From assembly GCF_900143015.1 (NCBI RefSeq), contig NZ_FSRT01000001.1:186001-250000 (forward strand): a stretch of 64,000 nt of DNA, read 5' to 3'. The DNA comes from Fibrobacter sp. UWB11. GTDB taxonomy: Bacteria; Fibrobacterota; Fibrobacteria; Fibrobacterales; Fibrobacteraceae. The notes under the pieces are model-generated. The model saw nothing but the letters and a program-made list of their open reading frames with translations. It was not told where the DNA came from and searched no databases. The translations under genes and the position numbers were made by a program. Of the stretch, positions 35,252 through 44,628 are shown piece after piece; within the stretch, counting starts at the first letter, position 1, and each line of letters starts with the position of its first letter.

Positions 35252-35612
35252 CGAGTAGTTATAAGCCGGGTTCTGTACTCCTTGCGGAGCGATGACCATC
35301 TCTCTGGACGAATCGTTACCGACCGCCTCAAGCGACCTACCCGGATATCCAGCTGGCACGGGCCGCACCAGGTTCTTGCGAACGGAATCCTGCTTGGTCT
35401 TGCACCGGATGAGGTTTACCATGCCACTCCTGTCACCAGTCGTGCGGTGAGCTCTTACCTCGCCGTTTCACCCTTACTCGCATTGCTGCGGGCGGTCTAT
35501 TCTCTGCTGCACTTTCTGTCGCGTTACCGCGCCTGGACGTTATCCAGCATCTTGCCCTGCGGTGCCCGGACTTTCCTCCAGCCGTGAAGCCGGCGGCCAT
35601 CCGCTACCCACC
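35252..35612 (-). ncRNA. rnpB: RNase P RNA (type A)
   Basis: The catalytic RNA that trims the 5' ends of pre-tRNAs. On the minus strand the conserved blocks appear in order: GGAGGAAAGTCCGGGC near the 5' end (CR-I), GGTGAAACGGCGAGGTAAGA and GTGCAAGACCAAGCAGG in the specificity/loop region, GGTAGGTCGCTTGAGGC (CR-IV/V), and AGAACCCGGCTTAT near the 3' end. The length of about 360 nt is normal for type A. The 5' end is placed by the promoter at 35618-35645; the 3' end is approximate. Short open frames across this region are not genes. Confidence 0.95.
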
Positions 35613-35617
35613 ATGAA

Positions 35618-35645
35618 ATTTAGAAAAAGCGGTGGAAACGTGCAA
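35618..35645 (-). promoter_or_regulatory. Promoter of rnpB
   Basis: On the minus strand TTGCAC (35645-35640), a 16-bp spacer and CTAAAT (35623-35618) stand about 6 bp before the expected 5' end of the RNase P RNA. Confidence 0.6.
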
Positions 35646-35677
35646 GATTCCAAACTCTAAATTTGTATATTATCTCC

Positions 35678-37570
35678 GTGAAAAATTTGATATTTAGTTT
35701 GTTGTGCTTTGCGTCTGCATCGTTTGCTGCTGCGGATGCTGATTCTATTGATTCTGTAAAATCTGTCGCGACTGAAATGGGGGCGGATTCTTCGATGTCC
35801 GAAGCGGTAGATTCCAATGCCGTATTCCGTGTCGATAAAATTCGCTACCACATTGGCGATGCTTTTGACGATTCGAAGGCCCACACGAAGTACGATCGCT
35901 GGGCGTATGATATTTTGAATTGGGTACATATCGAAACCCGCGAAATCACGGTCCGCAAGCTTTTGCTTTTTGATAAAGGCGACTTGGTCAACTTGAACTT
36001 GCTCCTTGAATCGGAACGTTTCTTGCGCAACCAGAAGTTCCTCTCGGATGCCAATATTACCGTTTCTAACGAAGATGGTAAAAACATTGTGGACGTTCAG
36101 ACGAGCGATAACTGGACGTTGACGATTCCCATTGCTTTCGGTTTTTCGGGAAGCGAGTGGAGCTACGACAATCTCGTTTGGGGCGTGGGTATTCAGGAAA
36201 GCAATTTCCTTGGTTTGGGGCAAAAGCTCGGCTTTTACTTTGGCCATGACGAGTTCCGCGATATGTGGCAGGTGGAATATGGCGACCCGCATTTCCTTTT
36301 CCGCTACAACCATTTGGATTTCTTGTACAGCTACAATACGGATGGCTACCTTGCTAGTTGGAAAATGTATGTGCCGTTCCTCAGCCGTAGCGTGAACCAA
36401 TGGGCATACACTCTCGAAGGTTTAAAGAATAAGCGTAATGCATTCTATTATGGTCGCGGAGAACTTCCGACGGGTGCAAAAATTTATGATTATACAAAAA
36501 ATCAGTTTTTCCTCAAACAGTTAGAAATCGCCCATAAGGATCCGGATAACAAGAAAAAGAGCGAACGTGAAATTGATTCGATTGCAACGAATAAATACCT
36601 TAATACTTTATCGCGTTACAATGGGAAAAAATCAGTGAAGCTTATGGCAATTGAGGATTTTATTACCGATTCCTTGAGCTTCCGATTCAGCCGCTCGTTC
36701 GGTGGAACCCAGCGCAAACTTTACTTGGGTGCGACTTATGATTACTTGCGTGAAACAGCAAATGAAGGTCTAGTATTACGTTATCCGTTTATATATGGTG
36801 ATAAAGTATATGCCATTGATTCTGCTAGTGCAGTAAATGATTGGACTCAGGAACGCAAGGATTCCCGCCTTGGCTTGTATATCATGTACTCGAACCTGCG
36901 TTATGAAAAAATCAAGAATTTCCATAACGTCAGATGGACTGAAGATATAGATAAAGGATTTTCAATTAAGGCTCAACTTTCGAAAAATTACGAACAACTT
37001 GGTGCAAATAATAACGATATCCGTTTAGATTTCTGGACAGACCTTTATCTCGGCCGTCAAAATCATCATTTGACTTTGAAGTCGTACATGTATTTTTATT
37101 TGGACCATGGGAAACGTCATGATTTTTATGGCCGTTTAAATGGCGAATACATTTTCCACCCGAGTACGCGTTTTTCTACGGCTTTGTCGGGACTTGTGGA
37201 TTTGTATGATGATGCTAAACTGGGCTATCAGTTGACTCTTGGCGGTTCTGATGGCTTTGTCGGCTTCCCGACGGGGTTCTATGCAGGGCAAGCTCGCGTT
37301 TACGGCAATTTGGAACAGCGCTGGTTCCCGGATTTTGAAATTTTGACGCTGGCTCCCGTTGTTGTTGCTTTTGGTAGTGTTGGCGAAACTGCGGCTTCTA
37401 TCAAGGATATCAGGCGTAAGAATTTGATTTATGTGGCTGGCTTTGGCATCCGCTTGGCTCAGACAAAGTCTATCACTCGTTTGATTAACAAGATTGACGT
37501 GAGCTTCCCGCTGAATGGTGCACGTAAAGGCGATGCCCATTACTCTGTGACAACCTCGTATTCTTTGTGA
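35678..37570 (+). CDS. Outer-membrane beta-barrel protein with a POTRA-like domain
   Basis: About 630 residues, with a signal peptide (FASASFA, cut about residue 18). A section (about 45-140) with VHIETREITVRKLLLF and a NWTLTIPIAF strand has the look of a POTRA domain. A long series of amphipathic strands with aromatic girdles follows, ending SVTTSYSL. It resembles Omp85/ShlB-type barrels but is not BamA, which is at 19341. The start is taken as GTG 35678, because the in-frame TTG at 35663 would put extra residues before the signal peptide. The substrate is unknown. Confidence 0.75.
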   Translation: MKNLIFSLLCFASASFAAADADSIDSVKSVATEMGADSSMSEAVDSNAVFRVDKIRYHIGDAFDDSKAHTKYDRWAYDILNWVHIETREITVRKLLLFDKGDLVNLNLLLESERFLRNQKFLSDANITVSNEDGKNIVDVQTSDNWTLTIPIAFGFSGSEWSYDNLVWGVGIQESNFLGLGQKLGFYFGHDEFRDMWQVEYGDPHFLFRYNHLDFLYSYNTDGYLASWKMYVPFLSRSVNQWAYTLEGLKNKRNAFYYGRGELPTGAKIYDYTKNQFFLKQLEIAHKDPDNKKKSEREIDSIATNKYLNTLSRYNGKKSVKLMAIEDFITDSLSFRFSRSFGGTQRKLYLGATYDYLRETANEGLVLRYPFIYGDKVYAIDSASAVNDWTQERKDSRLGLYIMYSNLRYEKIKNFHNVRWTEDIDKGFSIKAQLSKNYEQLGANNNDIRLDFWTDLYLGRQNHHLTLKSYMYFYLDHGKRHDFYGRLNGEYIFHPSTRFSTALSGLVDLYDDAKLGYQLTLGGSDGFVGFPTGFYAGQARVYGNLEQRWFPDFEILTLAPVVVAFGSVGETAASIKDIRRKNLIYVAGFGIRLAQTKSITRLINKIDVSFPLNGARKGDAHYSVTTSYSL

Positions 37571-37602
37571 TATTGTAGATAAATTTTTTAAGAAGAGAAA
37601 AT

Positions 37603-37953
37603 ATGGCAACGGACGAAGAAAAAAATCAAGACGAAAAGGCCCGCAGGAGAGAAAATGCGCGGGCGGTAAAATGCATTTTTATGCGTGTCGAAATTATTAT
37701 CGGCATTATCGCCATGATTGCAGGTGCATGGCTTTCGATTCTCGTCTGGAATGAAGGCTATTTTGCTGGCGCCTTGATGCTTGTGATGACTGGGGGCATC
37801 AACGTGTTCCTGGCTGCAAAAGAACTGATCAATCCAACGGACCATATTTTCCATTGGCAGGCGATATTCTTCTTGATTGTGCGCCGTGCGATGTTTTTCT
37901 TGAACGTTGTCCTGATTGCGCTTGTTGTCGGGACGATGACGCGCTTGCTTTAA
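37603..37953 (+). CDS. Small membrane protein
   Basis: A 116-residue protein with a charged N-terminus (EEKNQDEKARRREN) and three hydrophobic segments (about 30-48, 52-68, 85-110). No family is recognised. AAGAGAAA precedes the ATG, 32 bp after the barrel gene, so it probably belongs to that transcript. It is tail-to-tail with recG with a gap of 1 bp. Confidence 0.65.
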   Translation: MATDEEKNQDEKARRRENARAVKCIFMRVEIIIGIIAMIAGAWLSILVWNEGYFAGALMLVMTGGINVFLAAKELINPTDHIFHWQAIFFLIVRRAMFFLNVVLIALVVGTMTRLL

Positions 37954-37954
37954 G

Positions 37955-40048
37955 CTAGTGGACTCCGTCCTCGTTTGCGGAGGGCTTCTCGTTATACCAA
38001 GCTTGGATTTTTTCACGGGCGGTTTCGCTGAATGCGGAACCGTCTTTTAATATGTGGTCGGCGCGTTCGAGCGTTTGCGAGATGAGCTCTTGGTCGTGAA
38101 TCCAGTCGAACCAGCGGAATACCCAGGCCCCGCTTTGCTCGTTGCCTTCGAGGTTTCCGGCACCGCGAGTTTTCAGGTCGAGTTCTGCAATTTCAAAACC
38201 GTCTTCGGTGGCGGCAAATTGTGAAAGGCGTTCCATGCTCGTTTCGGCGGCTTCGCCTTCGGGAATCATCAAGAAGCACCAAGCTTCTTGATTGCCACGG
38301 CCTACGCGCCCGCGCAGCTGGTGAAGCTGCGCCAGACCGAATCGGTCTGGCTGGTCGATGACCATGAGGTTTGCTGCAGGAACGTTCACGCCGACTTCGA
38401 TGACGGTCGTTGCAACTAGAATTTGGATTTCGCCGGCGGCAAATTGCTTGATGATTTCGTCTCTTTGCGTGTCGTCCATTTGTCCGTGGACGCCGGCGAC
38501 TTTGAGCTTTGCTAGGTTCACATCAGTGTGGCCGAAGGCGGCTATAAAAGAACGCATTTCGTTCACGATGTCATCGACGCTGCGGGCGCTGCTTTCATCA
38601 GCGTTATCGGAACCATCCGCATTCACGCGGCTTGCAATCCAGTAGCAAAGATTTCCGCCTGCGGCTTCCTTGCAAATAAACTGCTTCATCGATTCGCGTT
38701 TTGCTGCGTTCACGAGACGTGTCTTGATGGGCTTGCGGCCTGCGGGCTTTTCCTTGATGCTGATGACTTTCAGGTCTCCGTATAGCGTCATCGCGAGACT
38801 TCGCGGAATAGGTGTTGCACTCATCACGAGCATGTCGGGGTAATCGCCTTTGGCGAGCAGCGCTTCGCGCTGGCTCACGCCGAAACGGTGCTGTTCGTCG
38901 ATGATGACAAAACCGAGCTTTGCAAAGAATACGTCCTTGCTAAAGAGCGCATGCGTTCCGATGACGATGTTGCAAAGCCCCATTTGGAGTTCGCCGAGAA
39001 TGACTTTTCTTTCGGCGGCGGGAGTTGCCCCGACAAGCAAATGCGCTCGGATTCCGGCTGCATCAAAGAACGGCTTGAGCGACTTGAAATGCTGACGTGC
39101 GAGAATGTCGGTCGGCACCATCAACGCGCATTGTTCACCAGCACCACAGACTGCCATCATGGCGAGCATGGCGACGACGGTCTTTCCGCAGCCCACGTCG
39201 CCCTGCAACAGTGCGTGGAATTGCTTTTTGCCATTGAGCCCGTCGATGATTGTAGAAAGCGCCGCGTCCTGACCTGCGGTCAGTTGGAACGGCAGGCGGG
39301 CCTTGGCCGCCATAACGTTCCCCAAATCAATCTGCCTTTCGTGACCGCGAATCTTTTGATTTTCGCGTCGCTTCACCATGCGCAGGCAGAACGGTAACAG
39401 CTCCAAAATCTTGAGTTCGCGCTTTGCCTTGTAAATTGTGTCGAAATCTTTCGGCATGTGGAGCGCACGGAGGTTGTCCATCACGGGTGCAAAGTGCAAA
39501 TAGTCCGTGAGTTCGCGCGGGCAAGCGTTCGGGAGTGTGAGTCCCGGAAAGTTGAAAATCGTCTTGTAAAGATTGCGGAAAAACCTCTGCTCCATCTTTG
39601 CTTCACGGCAAATTTCGCTGATGGGGTAGACGGGGAGAATTTGTCCGTTAAAGGCTTCGCCTTCGTCGAACGGCTGCATGTCCGGGTGCACCAGCTGGAG
39701 CCCTCGGTATGAACCTACAACGCCAGAAACAAGCCAACGCGTTCCGGGCTTGACGCGGTTTGCGATGAATCGTGTGCCACGGAAAAATAAAAGCTGGATT
39801 TCGCTTGTACCATCCGTAAGAACAGCCATGAATCGCGACGTGCGCCCTTTGACAATTCCTGCCCGCGTGATAATCCCAATCACGACTGCGCGCTCGCCAT
39901 CGTGCAAATCCGCAATCTTGGAAACCTTTGTCTGGTCTAAGTACGTACGCGGAATGTTGTATAAAAGATCGGCGACAGAACACAAGCCCGACTTGTTGAG
40001 TTTTTCAAGTCTCTTTGGGCCGAGTCCAGGCAGGTTGGCTAAATCCAT
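37955..40048 (-). CDS. recG: ATP-dependent DNA helicase RecG
   Basis: A 697-residue helicase that remodels stalled replication forks and branched DNA. It has an N-terminal helix-hairpin-helix-like part (LPGLGPKRLEKLNKSG), a wedge/OB domain (about 50-160), then superfamily 2 motifs: GDVGCGKTVVAMLAM (about 287), DEQHRFGV, TATPIPRSLA, and the TRG motif region QLHQLRGRVGRG. Length and order are normal. Its start follows directly on the stop of the MlaD-like gene (40049), so both are in one operon, although their functions differ. Confidence 0.95.
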   Translation of the reverse strand: MDLANLPGLGPKRLEKLNKSGLCSVADLLYNIPRTYLDQTKVSKIADLHDGERAVVIGIITRAGIVKGRTSRFMAVLTDGTSEIQLLFFRGTRFIANRVKPGTRWLVSGVVGSYRGLQLVHPDMQPFDEGEAFNGQILPVYPISEICREAKMEQRFFRNLYKTIFNFPGLTLPNACPRELTDYLHFAPVMDNLRALHMPKDFDTIYKAKRELKILELLPFCLRMVKRRENQKIRGHERQIDLGNVMAAKARLPFQLTAGQDAALSTIIDGLNGKKQFHALLQGDVGCGKTVVAMLAMMAVCGAGEQCALMVPTDILARQHFKSLKPFFDAAGIRAHLLVGATPAAERKVILGELQMGLCNIVIGTHALFSKDVFFAKLGFVIIDEQHRFGVSQREALLAKGDYPDMLVMSATPIPRSLAMTLYGDLKVISIKEKPAGRKPIKTRLVNAAKRESMKQFICKEAAGGNLCYWIASRVNADGSDNADESSARSVDDIVNEMRSFIAAFGHTDVNLAKLKVAGVHGQMDDTQRDEIIKQFAAGEIQILVATTVIEVGVNVPAANLMVIDQPDRFGLAQLHQLRGRVGRGNQEAWCFLMIPEGEAAETSMERLSQFAATEDGFEIAELDLKTRGAGNLEGNEQSGAWVFRWFDWIHDQELISQTLERADHILKDGSAFSETAREKIQAWYNEKPSANEDGVH

Positions 40049-41065
40049 TTACTTGCCTGCTTTGTTTTGTTCTTGTTGTGCTTTGGCTTCTTCCAATCGC
40101 TTGCGGGCTTTATCCCTAGCATTGTCGCCAATAATGTTCATGTTCTTCCACGTAATCAACTTGAGTTCGTTGCCGTTTTCGTCTTTGAACCCAAGATTCT
40201 TCGTGTCGATGGCCATGATGGCCTTGTTAATTCCGTTAATGAAACTGTTGATATTTTCGACAAGTTCCTTAGATTGTAAAAGCGTTTCGGAGTCAATACC
40301 TTTTTCGATATTCGTGATAATCTCGTTTGTCTTCTGAGCGTTTTCCTTAAGAGAATAAATGACAGAATCGACGAGTGAAATTTTTTCGTTTGCGGCTGCT
40401 GTAACAGTCTTGATGGCGGTATCTGCTTGGAGTGCTGTTTTAGAAAGCGCCTTGGTCGACGTGTTCATTTGCTTAAAGAGCTTGTTCAACTTAGGACTGA
40501 ACGAGCCTACCGTTTTTTCGGTGTGCGCAAAAATATCTTCGATGGAATGCATTGCGTCTTCGTAGATTTCTGTGGCGGACTTGTGCGAAGAGTCTCCTTT
40601 GGAAATCAGCAAAACCGTTTTTTGTACTGCATCGAGCTGTTCGTTGACATTTTCGATAAGTCGGAGCGTTTCTGCAATGCCCGGTTCAAAGTGGCCTTTG
40701 AACACATGGTTCTCTGGCATGACTTCGCCTGTTTTGGAAGGTATGATTTCGAGGCGACGTTGCCCCATGAGGGCGTAGTTGACGTTATTGAATTGAGTGC
40801 CAGCACGGAGCGTGAGCGGTTCGGTGAAATGAATCTTTACGCGAGAACGGTCTTTAAGCCAAATGACCTGTCCGATTGTTCCGACGCGGTAACCACGCAA
40901 CACAACTGGGTCTTCGGGTTGCAAAGAACCAAGTTCCTCAAAATCTACAATTGCTGTTTGGTGCACGTTTTGGTGTGCTTTCCACATACCAAAAGCAATG
41001 CCGCCAAAAATACAGGCAAAAACAAGAAGTGAAATGTAACCAAGCGCTCTGTCGGAAAGTTTCAT
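40049..41065 (-). CDS. MlaD-family (MCE) lipid-transport protein
   Basis: A 338-residue protein with one N-terminal membrane helix (about 9-29) and an MCE domain (about 38-115: FEELGSLQPEDPVVLRGYRVG, then a central VNYALMGQRRLEIIP). A long helical C-terminus follows that could form a periplasmic stalk. In Mla-type systems such subunits form hexamers that pass phospholipids between the membranes. The permease (mlaE) and ATPase (mlaF) genes are not next to it, so it is a solitary MCE gene here. The start is placed at ATG 41065; an upstream TTG-type extension has no support. Confidence 0.88.
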   Translation of the reverse strand: MKLSDRALGYISLLVFACIFGGIAFGMWKAHQNVHQTAIVDFEELGSLQPEDPVVLRGYRVGTIGQVIWLKDRSRVKIHFTEPLTLRAGTQFNNVNYALMGQRRLEIIPSKTGEVMPENHVFKGHFEPGIAETLRLIENVNEQLDAVQKTVLLISKGDSSHKSATEIYEDAMHSIEDIFAHTEKTVGSFSPKLNKLFKQMNTSTKALSKTALQADTAIKTVTAAANEKISLVDSVIYSLKENAQKTNEIITNIEKGIDSETLLQSKELVENINSFINGINKAIMAIDTKNLGFKDENGNELKLITWKNMNIIGDNARDKARKRLEEAKAQQEQNKAGK

Positions 41066-41172
41066 GGCTTTGAAAATAGTAAAAAAAAGACGGTGTATCG
41101 CCAAACTCCTTTTGCACAATCGATAAATCAAGAAAGGATGTTTATATTTACAGAGTAATCGAAGGTTGCCGG

Positions 41173-42210
41173 ATGAAATTGAAAATGAAAGTAATTTGGG
41201 GTTTGGTTTTATTTTCTGTAGTGTCTTTTGCCGAAGAGCCTACGGATGTTTTTGGATTTCAAAAATTTTTTGAAACAAAACCGGGTTCTGTTTCGTGGAC
41301 ATCGGAGCATTGGGCGAACGGGCATGCGCGTACTTTTGCAGACTGGTCGGATGACCCTGATGATCCGTTGCAGTGGTCGGATAGTCGTGGCGTCGATGGG
41401 GAAGGCTACAAAGTCGATGGCGAAGGCGTAATGCAGATGCTTGGTGTTGGGCCTCGCTTCCATATCAACGGACAACGCGAATGGGCTCCCCAAAAGCAGT
41501 TTTTCTTGAATACGGAATATACTGCTTATTTTATGCGAAATGAAATTGGTGGAAAAAATTATGGCGGTATGGTGGTCGGAGTCCGCAGTGGCGCTTTAGG
41601 GCATGGCTCTAGCGGTGGCAACAATTGCGATGCCAATACGTATTACGCAAGGTTCCGCAACGATGGCCGTTGGGATTTCGAAAAGGAATGGAAGCACCCG
41701 GCGAGCTATTACCGCAGTGGTTCGGGAATCGGCAAGCAAGACCCGCTTTGGGGTGGTGAACCCTTGCCATTGAACAAGTGGATTGGAATGAAGTACATTG
41801 TCTACAATAAGGATGAATCGACAGTCCGCTTGGAACTTTATATCGACTCTACAAGCAATGCGACCCCTCCTGGCAAATGGGAACTTGTGGGCTCTGCCGA
41901 AGATTCGGGCAAGGACTGGTCTGGTGCTGAAGCGGGAGCTGCTAAAATCGATGGCTGCAAGGATTATAATGGTCTTGAAAATGCTTTCGATGCAATCTTG
42001 AAGGGTGGGGGAGTCATCATCATGCGTACTGATGAGGATCATCCGTTTTACAAGTTCGTCTCGGTTCGCGAGATTGATCCCTCTTTGCCGATAAAGGCGG
42101 ATTCTACGATTGCGATTCGGCCTGCGTCTCGCCACGCCGCAAAAAGCGTTCATGAGAAGTTGAACATCAAGTTCTTCGACCTCCTTGGCCGCCGTGCATC
42201 GAAACGCTAA
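41173..42210 (+). CDS. Secreted protein with a short C-terminal sorting-like tail
   Basis: A 345-residue secreted protein (signal peptide to about residue 20, VVSFA). The main body is rich in Trp, Gly and Asp, with a lectin- or polysaccharide-lyase-like beta-sandwich pattern (KQFFLNTEYTAYFMR, GGMVVGVRSG, PLNKWIGMKYIVYNK, VRLELYIDS). This would suit a carbohydrate-active or binding role, but no catalytic motif is certain. The end, NIKFFDLLGRRASKR, resembles the start of the type IX secretion tails of Bacteroidota and Fibrobacterota (pattern V.VFDLLGRRV) but stops right after it. ATG follows GAAGG at 11 nt. Confidence 0.65.
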   Translation: MKLKMKVIWGLVLFSVVSFAEEPTDVFGFQKFFETKPGSVSWTSEHWANGHARTFADWSDDPDDPLQWSDSRGVDGEGYKVDGEGVMQMLGVGPRFHINGQREWAPQKQFFLNTEYTAYFMRNEIGGKNYGGMVVGVRSGALGHGSSGGNNCDANTYYARFRNDGRWDFEKEWKHPASYYRSGSGIGKQDPLWGGEPLPLNKWIGMKYIVYNKDESTVRLELYIDSTSNATPPGKWELVGSAEDSGKDWSGAEAGAAKIDGCKDYNGLENAFDAILKGGGVIIMRTDEDHPFYKFVSVREIDPSLPIKADSTIAIRPASRHAAKSVHEKLNIKFFDLLGRRASKR

Positions 42211-42240
42211 TTTTTTTGTTGTCTTTTCTAAAAAAATGCA

Positions 42241-42275
42241 ATTACTAGTAATTAATAGCTAGTAACTAGTAATTC
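42241..42275. repeat. Short palindromic CTAGTAA repeats
   Basis: The perfect palindrome ATTACTAGTAAT is followed by two further TAGTAA units (AGCTAGTAACTAGTAATT). Related low-complexity repeats lie at 60290-60410. The role is unknown. Confidence 0.5.
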
Positions 42276-42325
42276 AAATGACTATATTTATCCCGTCTAA
42301 AAAATTTTCTCAAAGGACATTCAAA

Positions 42326-43594
42326 ATGGCTAAAACAGAATCCAAGAAGAAAGTCGTCCTCGCTTACAGCGGTGGACTTGATACTTCCATCATCATTCCT
42401 TGGCTCAAGGAAACCTACGACGTCGAAGTGATTGCATTCGCAGCCGACCTCGGCCAGAATGACTTCCCGAACGCAAAGGCTCTCGAAGAAAAGGCTCTCA
42501 AGACCGGTGCTTCCAAGTGCTACGTTCTCGACCTCAAGAAGGAATTCCTTGAAGAATACGTTTGGCCGACCGTTCGCGCCGGTGCTAAGTACGAAGGTAC
42601 TTACCTCCTCGGTACGTCTTTCGCTCGTCCGCTCATCGCTAAGTACCAGGTAAAGATCGCTGAAAAGGAAGGCGCTTACGCTGTTGCTCACGGTGCTACC
42701 GGTAAGGGTAACGACCAGGTTCGTTTCGAACTCACCTACGCTGCCTTGAACCCGAAGCTCGAAGTCATCGCTCCGTGGAAGGACCCGCGCTGGACATTCC
42801 ACAGCCGCGAAGACGCTATCGACTACGCCGCTGCACACAAGATTCCGCTCAACGGCATCAGCAAGAAGAAGATTTACTCCGAAGACGGCAACCTCTGGCA
42901 CCTCTCTCACGAAGGTGGCGTCTTGGAATTCCCGGAACAGGAACACAAGTACGAATTCCTCAAGCACACCAACACGTATGAAAAGGCTCCGAACAAGGCC
43001 GATCACGTGACGATTTCCTTCGAAAAGGGCAATCCGGTTGCTATCAACGGCAAGAAAATGGGCGCTGTTGAACTTCTCGAATTCTTGAACGAAATCGGTG
43101 GCAAGAACGCTTGCGGTCTTTTGGACATCGTTGAAAACCGCCTCGTCGGCCTCAAGAGCCGCGGTGTTTATGAAACTCCGGGTGGCACGCTCCTTTACAA
43201 GGCTCACGAATGCTTGCAACAGCTCGTGCTCGACAAGGAAACTTTGTTCGAAGCCCAGAAGATGTCTATGACCTATGCAAACCTTGTCTACAATGGCCAG
43301 TGGTTCACTCCGCTCCGCCAGGCTATGGACGCCTTCTTCAATGAAGTGAACAAGGTTGTTACTGGTGACGTTACCCTCAAGCTTTACAAGGGCAACATCA
43401 TCCCGGCTGGCATCAAGAGCCCGTACAGCTTGTACGACATGGGCCTCGGTGGCTTCACGGACGTTGACATGTACGACCAGAAGGATGCTACTGGCTTCAT
43501 CCGTTGCTATGGCCTCCCGCTCAAGACTCGCGCTCTCTTGCTCGGCAAGAAGACGAACGTCGACTTCGGTGGCGTTCCGAGCCTCAAGAAGTAA
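42326..43594 (+). CDS. argG: Argininosuccinate synthase
   Basis: A 422-residue enzyme that joins citrulline and aspartate with ATP in arginine synthesis. The ATP pyrophosphatase P-loop AYSGGLDTS is at about 13-21; GATGKGNDQVRFE and the citrulline/aspartate site residues around it follow, as does the GRKSPYSLYD-equivalent KSPYSLYDMGLGGF near the end. The start at 42326 is chosen for AAGGA 8 nt upstream and the usual MAKxxxKKVVLAYSGG beginning; the open frame further upstream is not conserved in character. Strongly biased codon use suggests high expression. No other arg genes are adjacent. Confidence 0.95.
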   Translation: MAKTESKKKVVLAYSGGLDTSIIIPWLKETYDVEVIAFAADLGQNDFPNAKALEEKALKTGASKCYVLDLKKEFLEEYVWPTVRAGAKYEGTYLLGTSFARPLIAKYQVKIAEKEGAYAVAHGATGKGNDQVRFELTYAALNPKLEVIAPWKDPRWTFHSREDAIDYAAAHKIPLNGISKKKIYSEDGNLWHLSHEGGVLEFPEQEHKYEFLKHTNTYEKAPNKADHVTISFEKGNPVAINGKKMGAVELLEFLNEIGGKNACGLLDIVENRLVGLKSRGVYETPGGTLLYKAHECLQQLVLDKETLFEAQKMSMTYANLVYNGQWFTPLRQAMDAFFNEVNKVVTGDVTLKLYKGNIIPAGIKSPYSLYDMGLGGFTDVDMYDQKDATGFIRCYGLPLKTRALLLGKKTNVDFGGVPSLKK

Positions 43595-43839
43595 TTAGTA
43601 CTTCTAAAAGCATTCAAAAATCCCGACTCATCCGAGCCGGGATTTTTTTCATCAATTTGTTTTTCTTTAAAAAAATACGATAGAGCAACCAATATAAGAA
43701 TCGTACACGGAACAACGAATAAAAGCTCATCTCTAGACATTGGCTTTTGGGGAATGTTGCCAATTCCATATTGATTGCAAAAAGTTATAATACCTACAAT
43801 AAATGAAACAATAAATAACCGGCATAAAAAAGATTTCAT
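43507..43839 (-). CDS. Small membrane protein running antisense into argG
   Basis: A 110-residue frame with two membrane segments (about 5-22, 40-57) and a charged tail. Its last third crosses the argG terminator and 88 bp of the argG coding end on the opposite strand, so the true gene may be a truncated one that has lost its own stop. AGGA about 7 nt before the ATG supports translation of the first part. No family is recognised. Confidence 0.4.
   Translation of the reverse strand: MKSFLCRLFIVSFIVGIITFCNQYGIGNIPQKPMSRDELLFVVPCTILILVALSYFFKEKQIDEKNPGSDESGFLNAFRSTNYFLRLGTPPKSTFVFLPSKRARVLSGRP
43617..43649. terminator. Terminator after argG
   Basis: A stem TCCCGACTC/GAGCCGGGA (one mismatch) is followed by seven T. 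A-rich sequence upstream allows use on the minus strand as well. Confidence 0.8.
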
Positions 43840-43872
43840 ATATCATTCCTAATCTCTTTATATATTCGACTT

Positions 43873-44058
43873 TTATTTAAAAATATTTTCGTAACAAATC
43901 ACTCCAATTATGTAATATATAGTAACAAGAGTGAATGCACTGATAAAATGTTTTTTTGATCGAAAACCACATAGAATAAAATACCTAAAGAGATAGGCCA
44001 CAAGTAAAAGAAACCATAAGAATATATACAGTAGAATACTATTGCTTGTCATTGGCAA
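43873..44058 (-). CDS. Very small membrane protein
   Basis: About 60 residues with two hydrophobic helices (about 8-30 and 40-56) separated by a basic loop (GFRSKKHF). It starts at TTG 44058 or ATG 44052, and no clear ribosome site is seen. The function is unknown; it could be a holin-like or regulatory small membrane protein, but may also be a chance frame in AT-rich DNA. Confidence 0.4.
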   Translation of the reverse strand: MPMTSNSILLYIFLWFLLLVAYLFRYFILCGFRSKKHFISAFTLVTIYYIIGVICYENIFK

Positions 44059-44134
44059 ACTCGGCTTGCTTTGAATGGCTTTCAGAAAATATAATTCTAA
44101 AATTTATAAATTTACATATAAAAAATATCCAATC

Positions 44135-44614
44135 ATGACTAAATTGTTGTTTGTTTTTGTTTTGTTGTTCTTTTCCTCATGTGGATTGCTGTGGGGAACA
44201 TTTCTGGGTATTGGATATATTCCTTTCTTTCAATTTTCTTCGAAAAACATGAAAACTACAATATGCAATATAGAGGGAAAAAGAATCTTCTTATTTGGTG
44301 AAGACACAAATGTTCCTTATTTTAGTTTTAAAGAAGAATATCGCGTTTATCATATTTTATCTGAAGACAGCACTAATAAAGAATATATTGCAACATATAA
44401 ATTTCCTTTGACAACTGGGATTGGTGCTATAGTAGAAAATACAGATATCGCCATTGTCGAAACTCAAGAAGATATCACAATCTATTACAATCGCGAACCT
44501 GCAGGTGGATTTGTTATTGAACAAAATCCATTCTCAAAAAAATTAAGAGCAGAATTCCGCGATCGGTTATTTTATATAAAGAGTGTAGATGGAGCGTGCT
44601 ATTATAAAAAATAG
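44135..44614 (+). CDS. Hypothetical lipoprotein
   Basis: A 159-residue lipoprotein (hydrophobic start, lipobox FSSC, Cys16) with a second hydrophobic patch just after the Cys (LLWGTFLGIGYI). The rest is beta-rich with charged loops. No family is recognised. The start at 44135 places the signal peptide at the N-terminus; the in-frame upstream ATG at 44075 would add a basic stretch. It heads a run of three small exported proteins in AT-rich DNA. Confidence 0.6.
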   Translation: MTKLLFVFVLLFFSSCGLLWGTFLGIGYIPFFQFSSKNMKTTICNIEGKRIFLFGEDTNVPYFSFKEEYRVYHILSEDSTNKEYIATYKFPLTTGIGAIVENTDIAIVETQEDITIYYNREPAGGFVIEQNPFSKKLRAEFRDRLFYIKSVDGACYYKK

Positions 44615-44628
44615 CACAAAGGAATAAT

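Noticed and set aside
35282-35587. A 101-codon plus-strand frame
   Set aside because: It lies entirely within the RNase P RNA gene on the minus strand.
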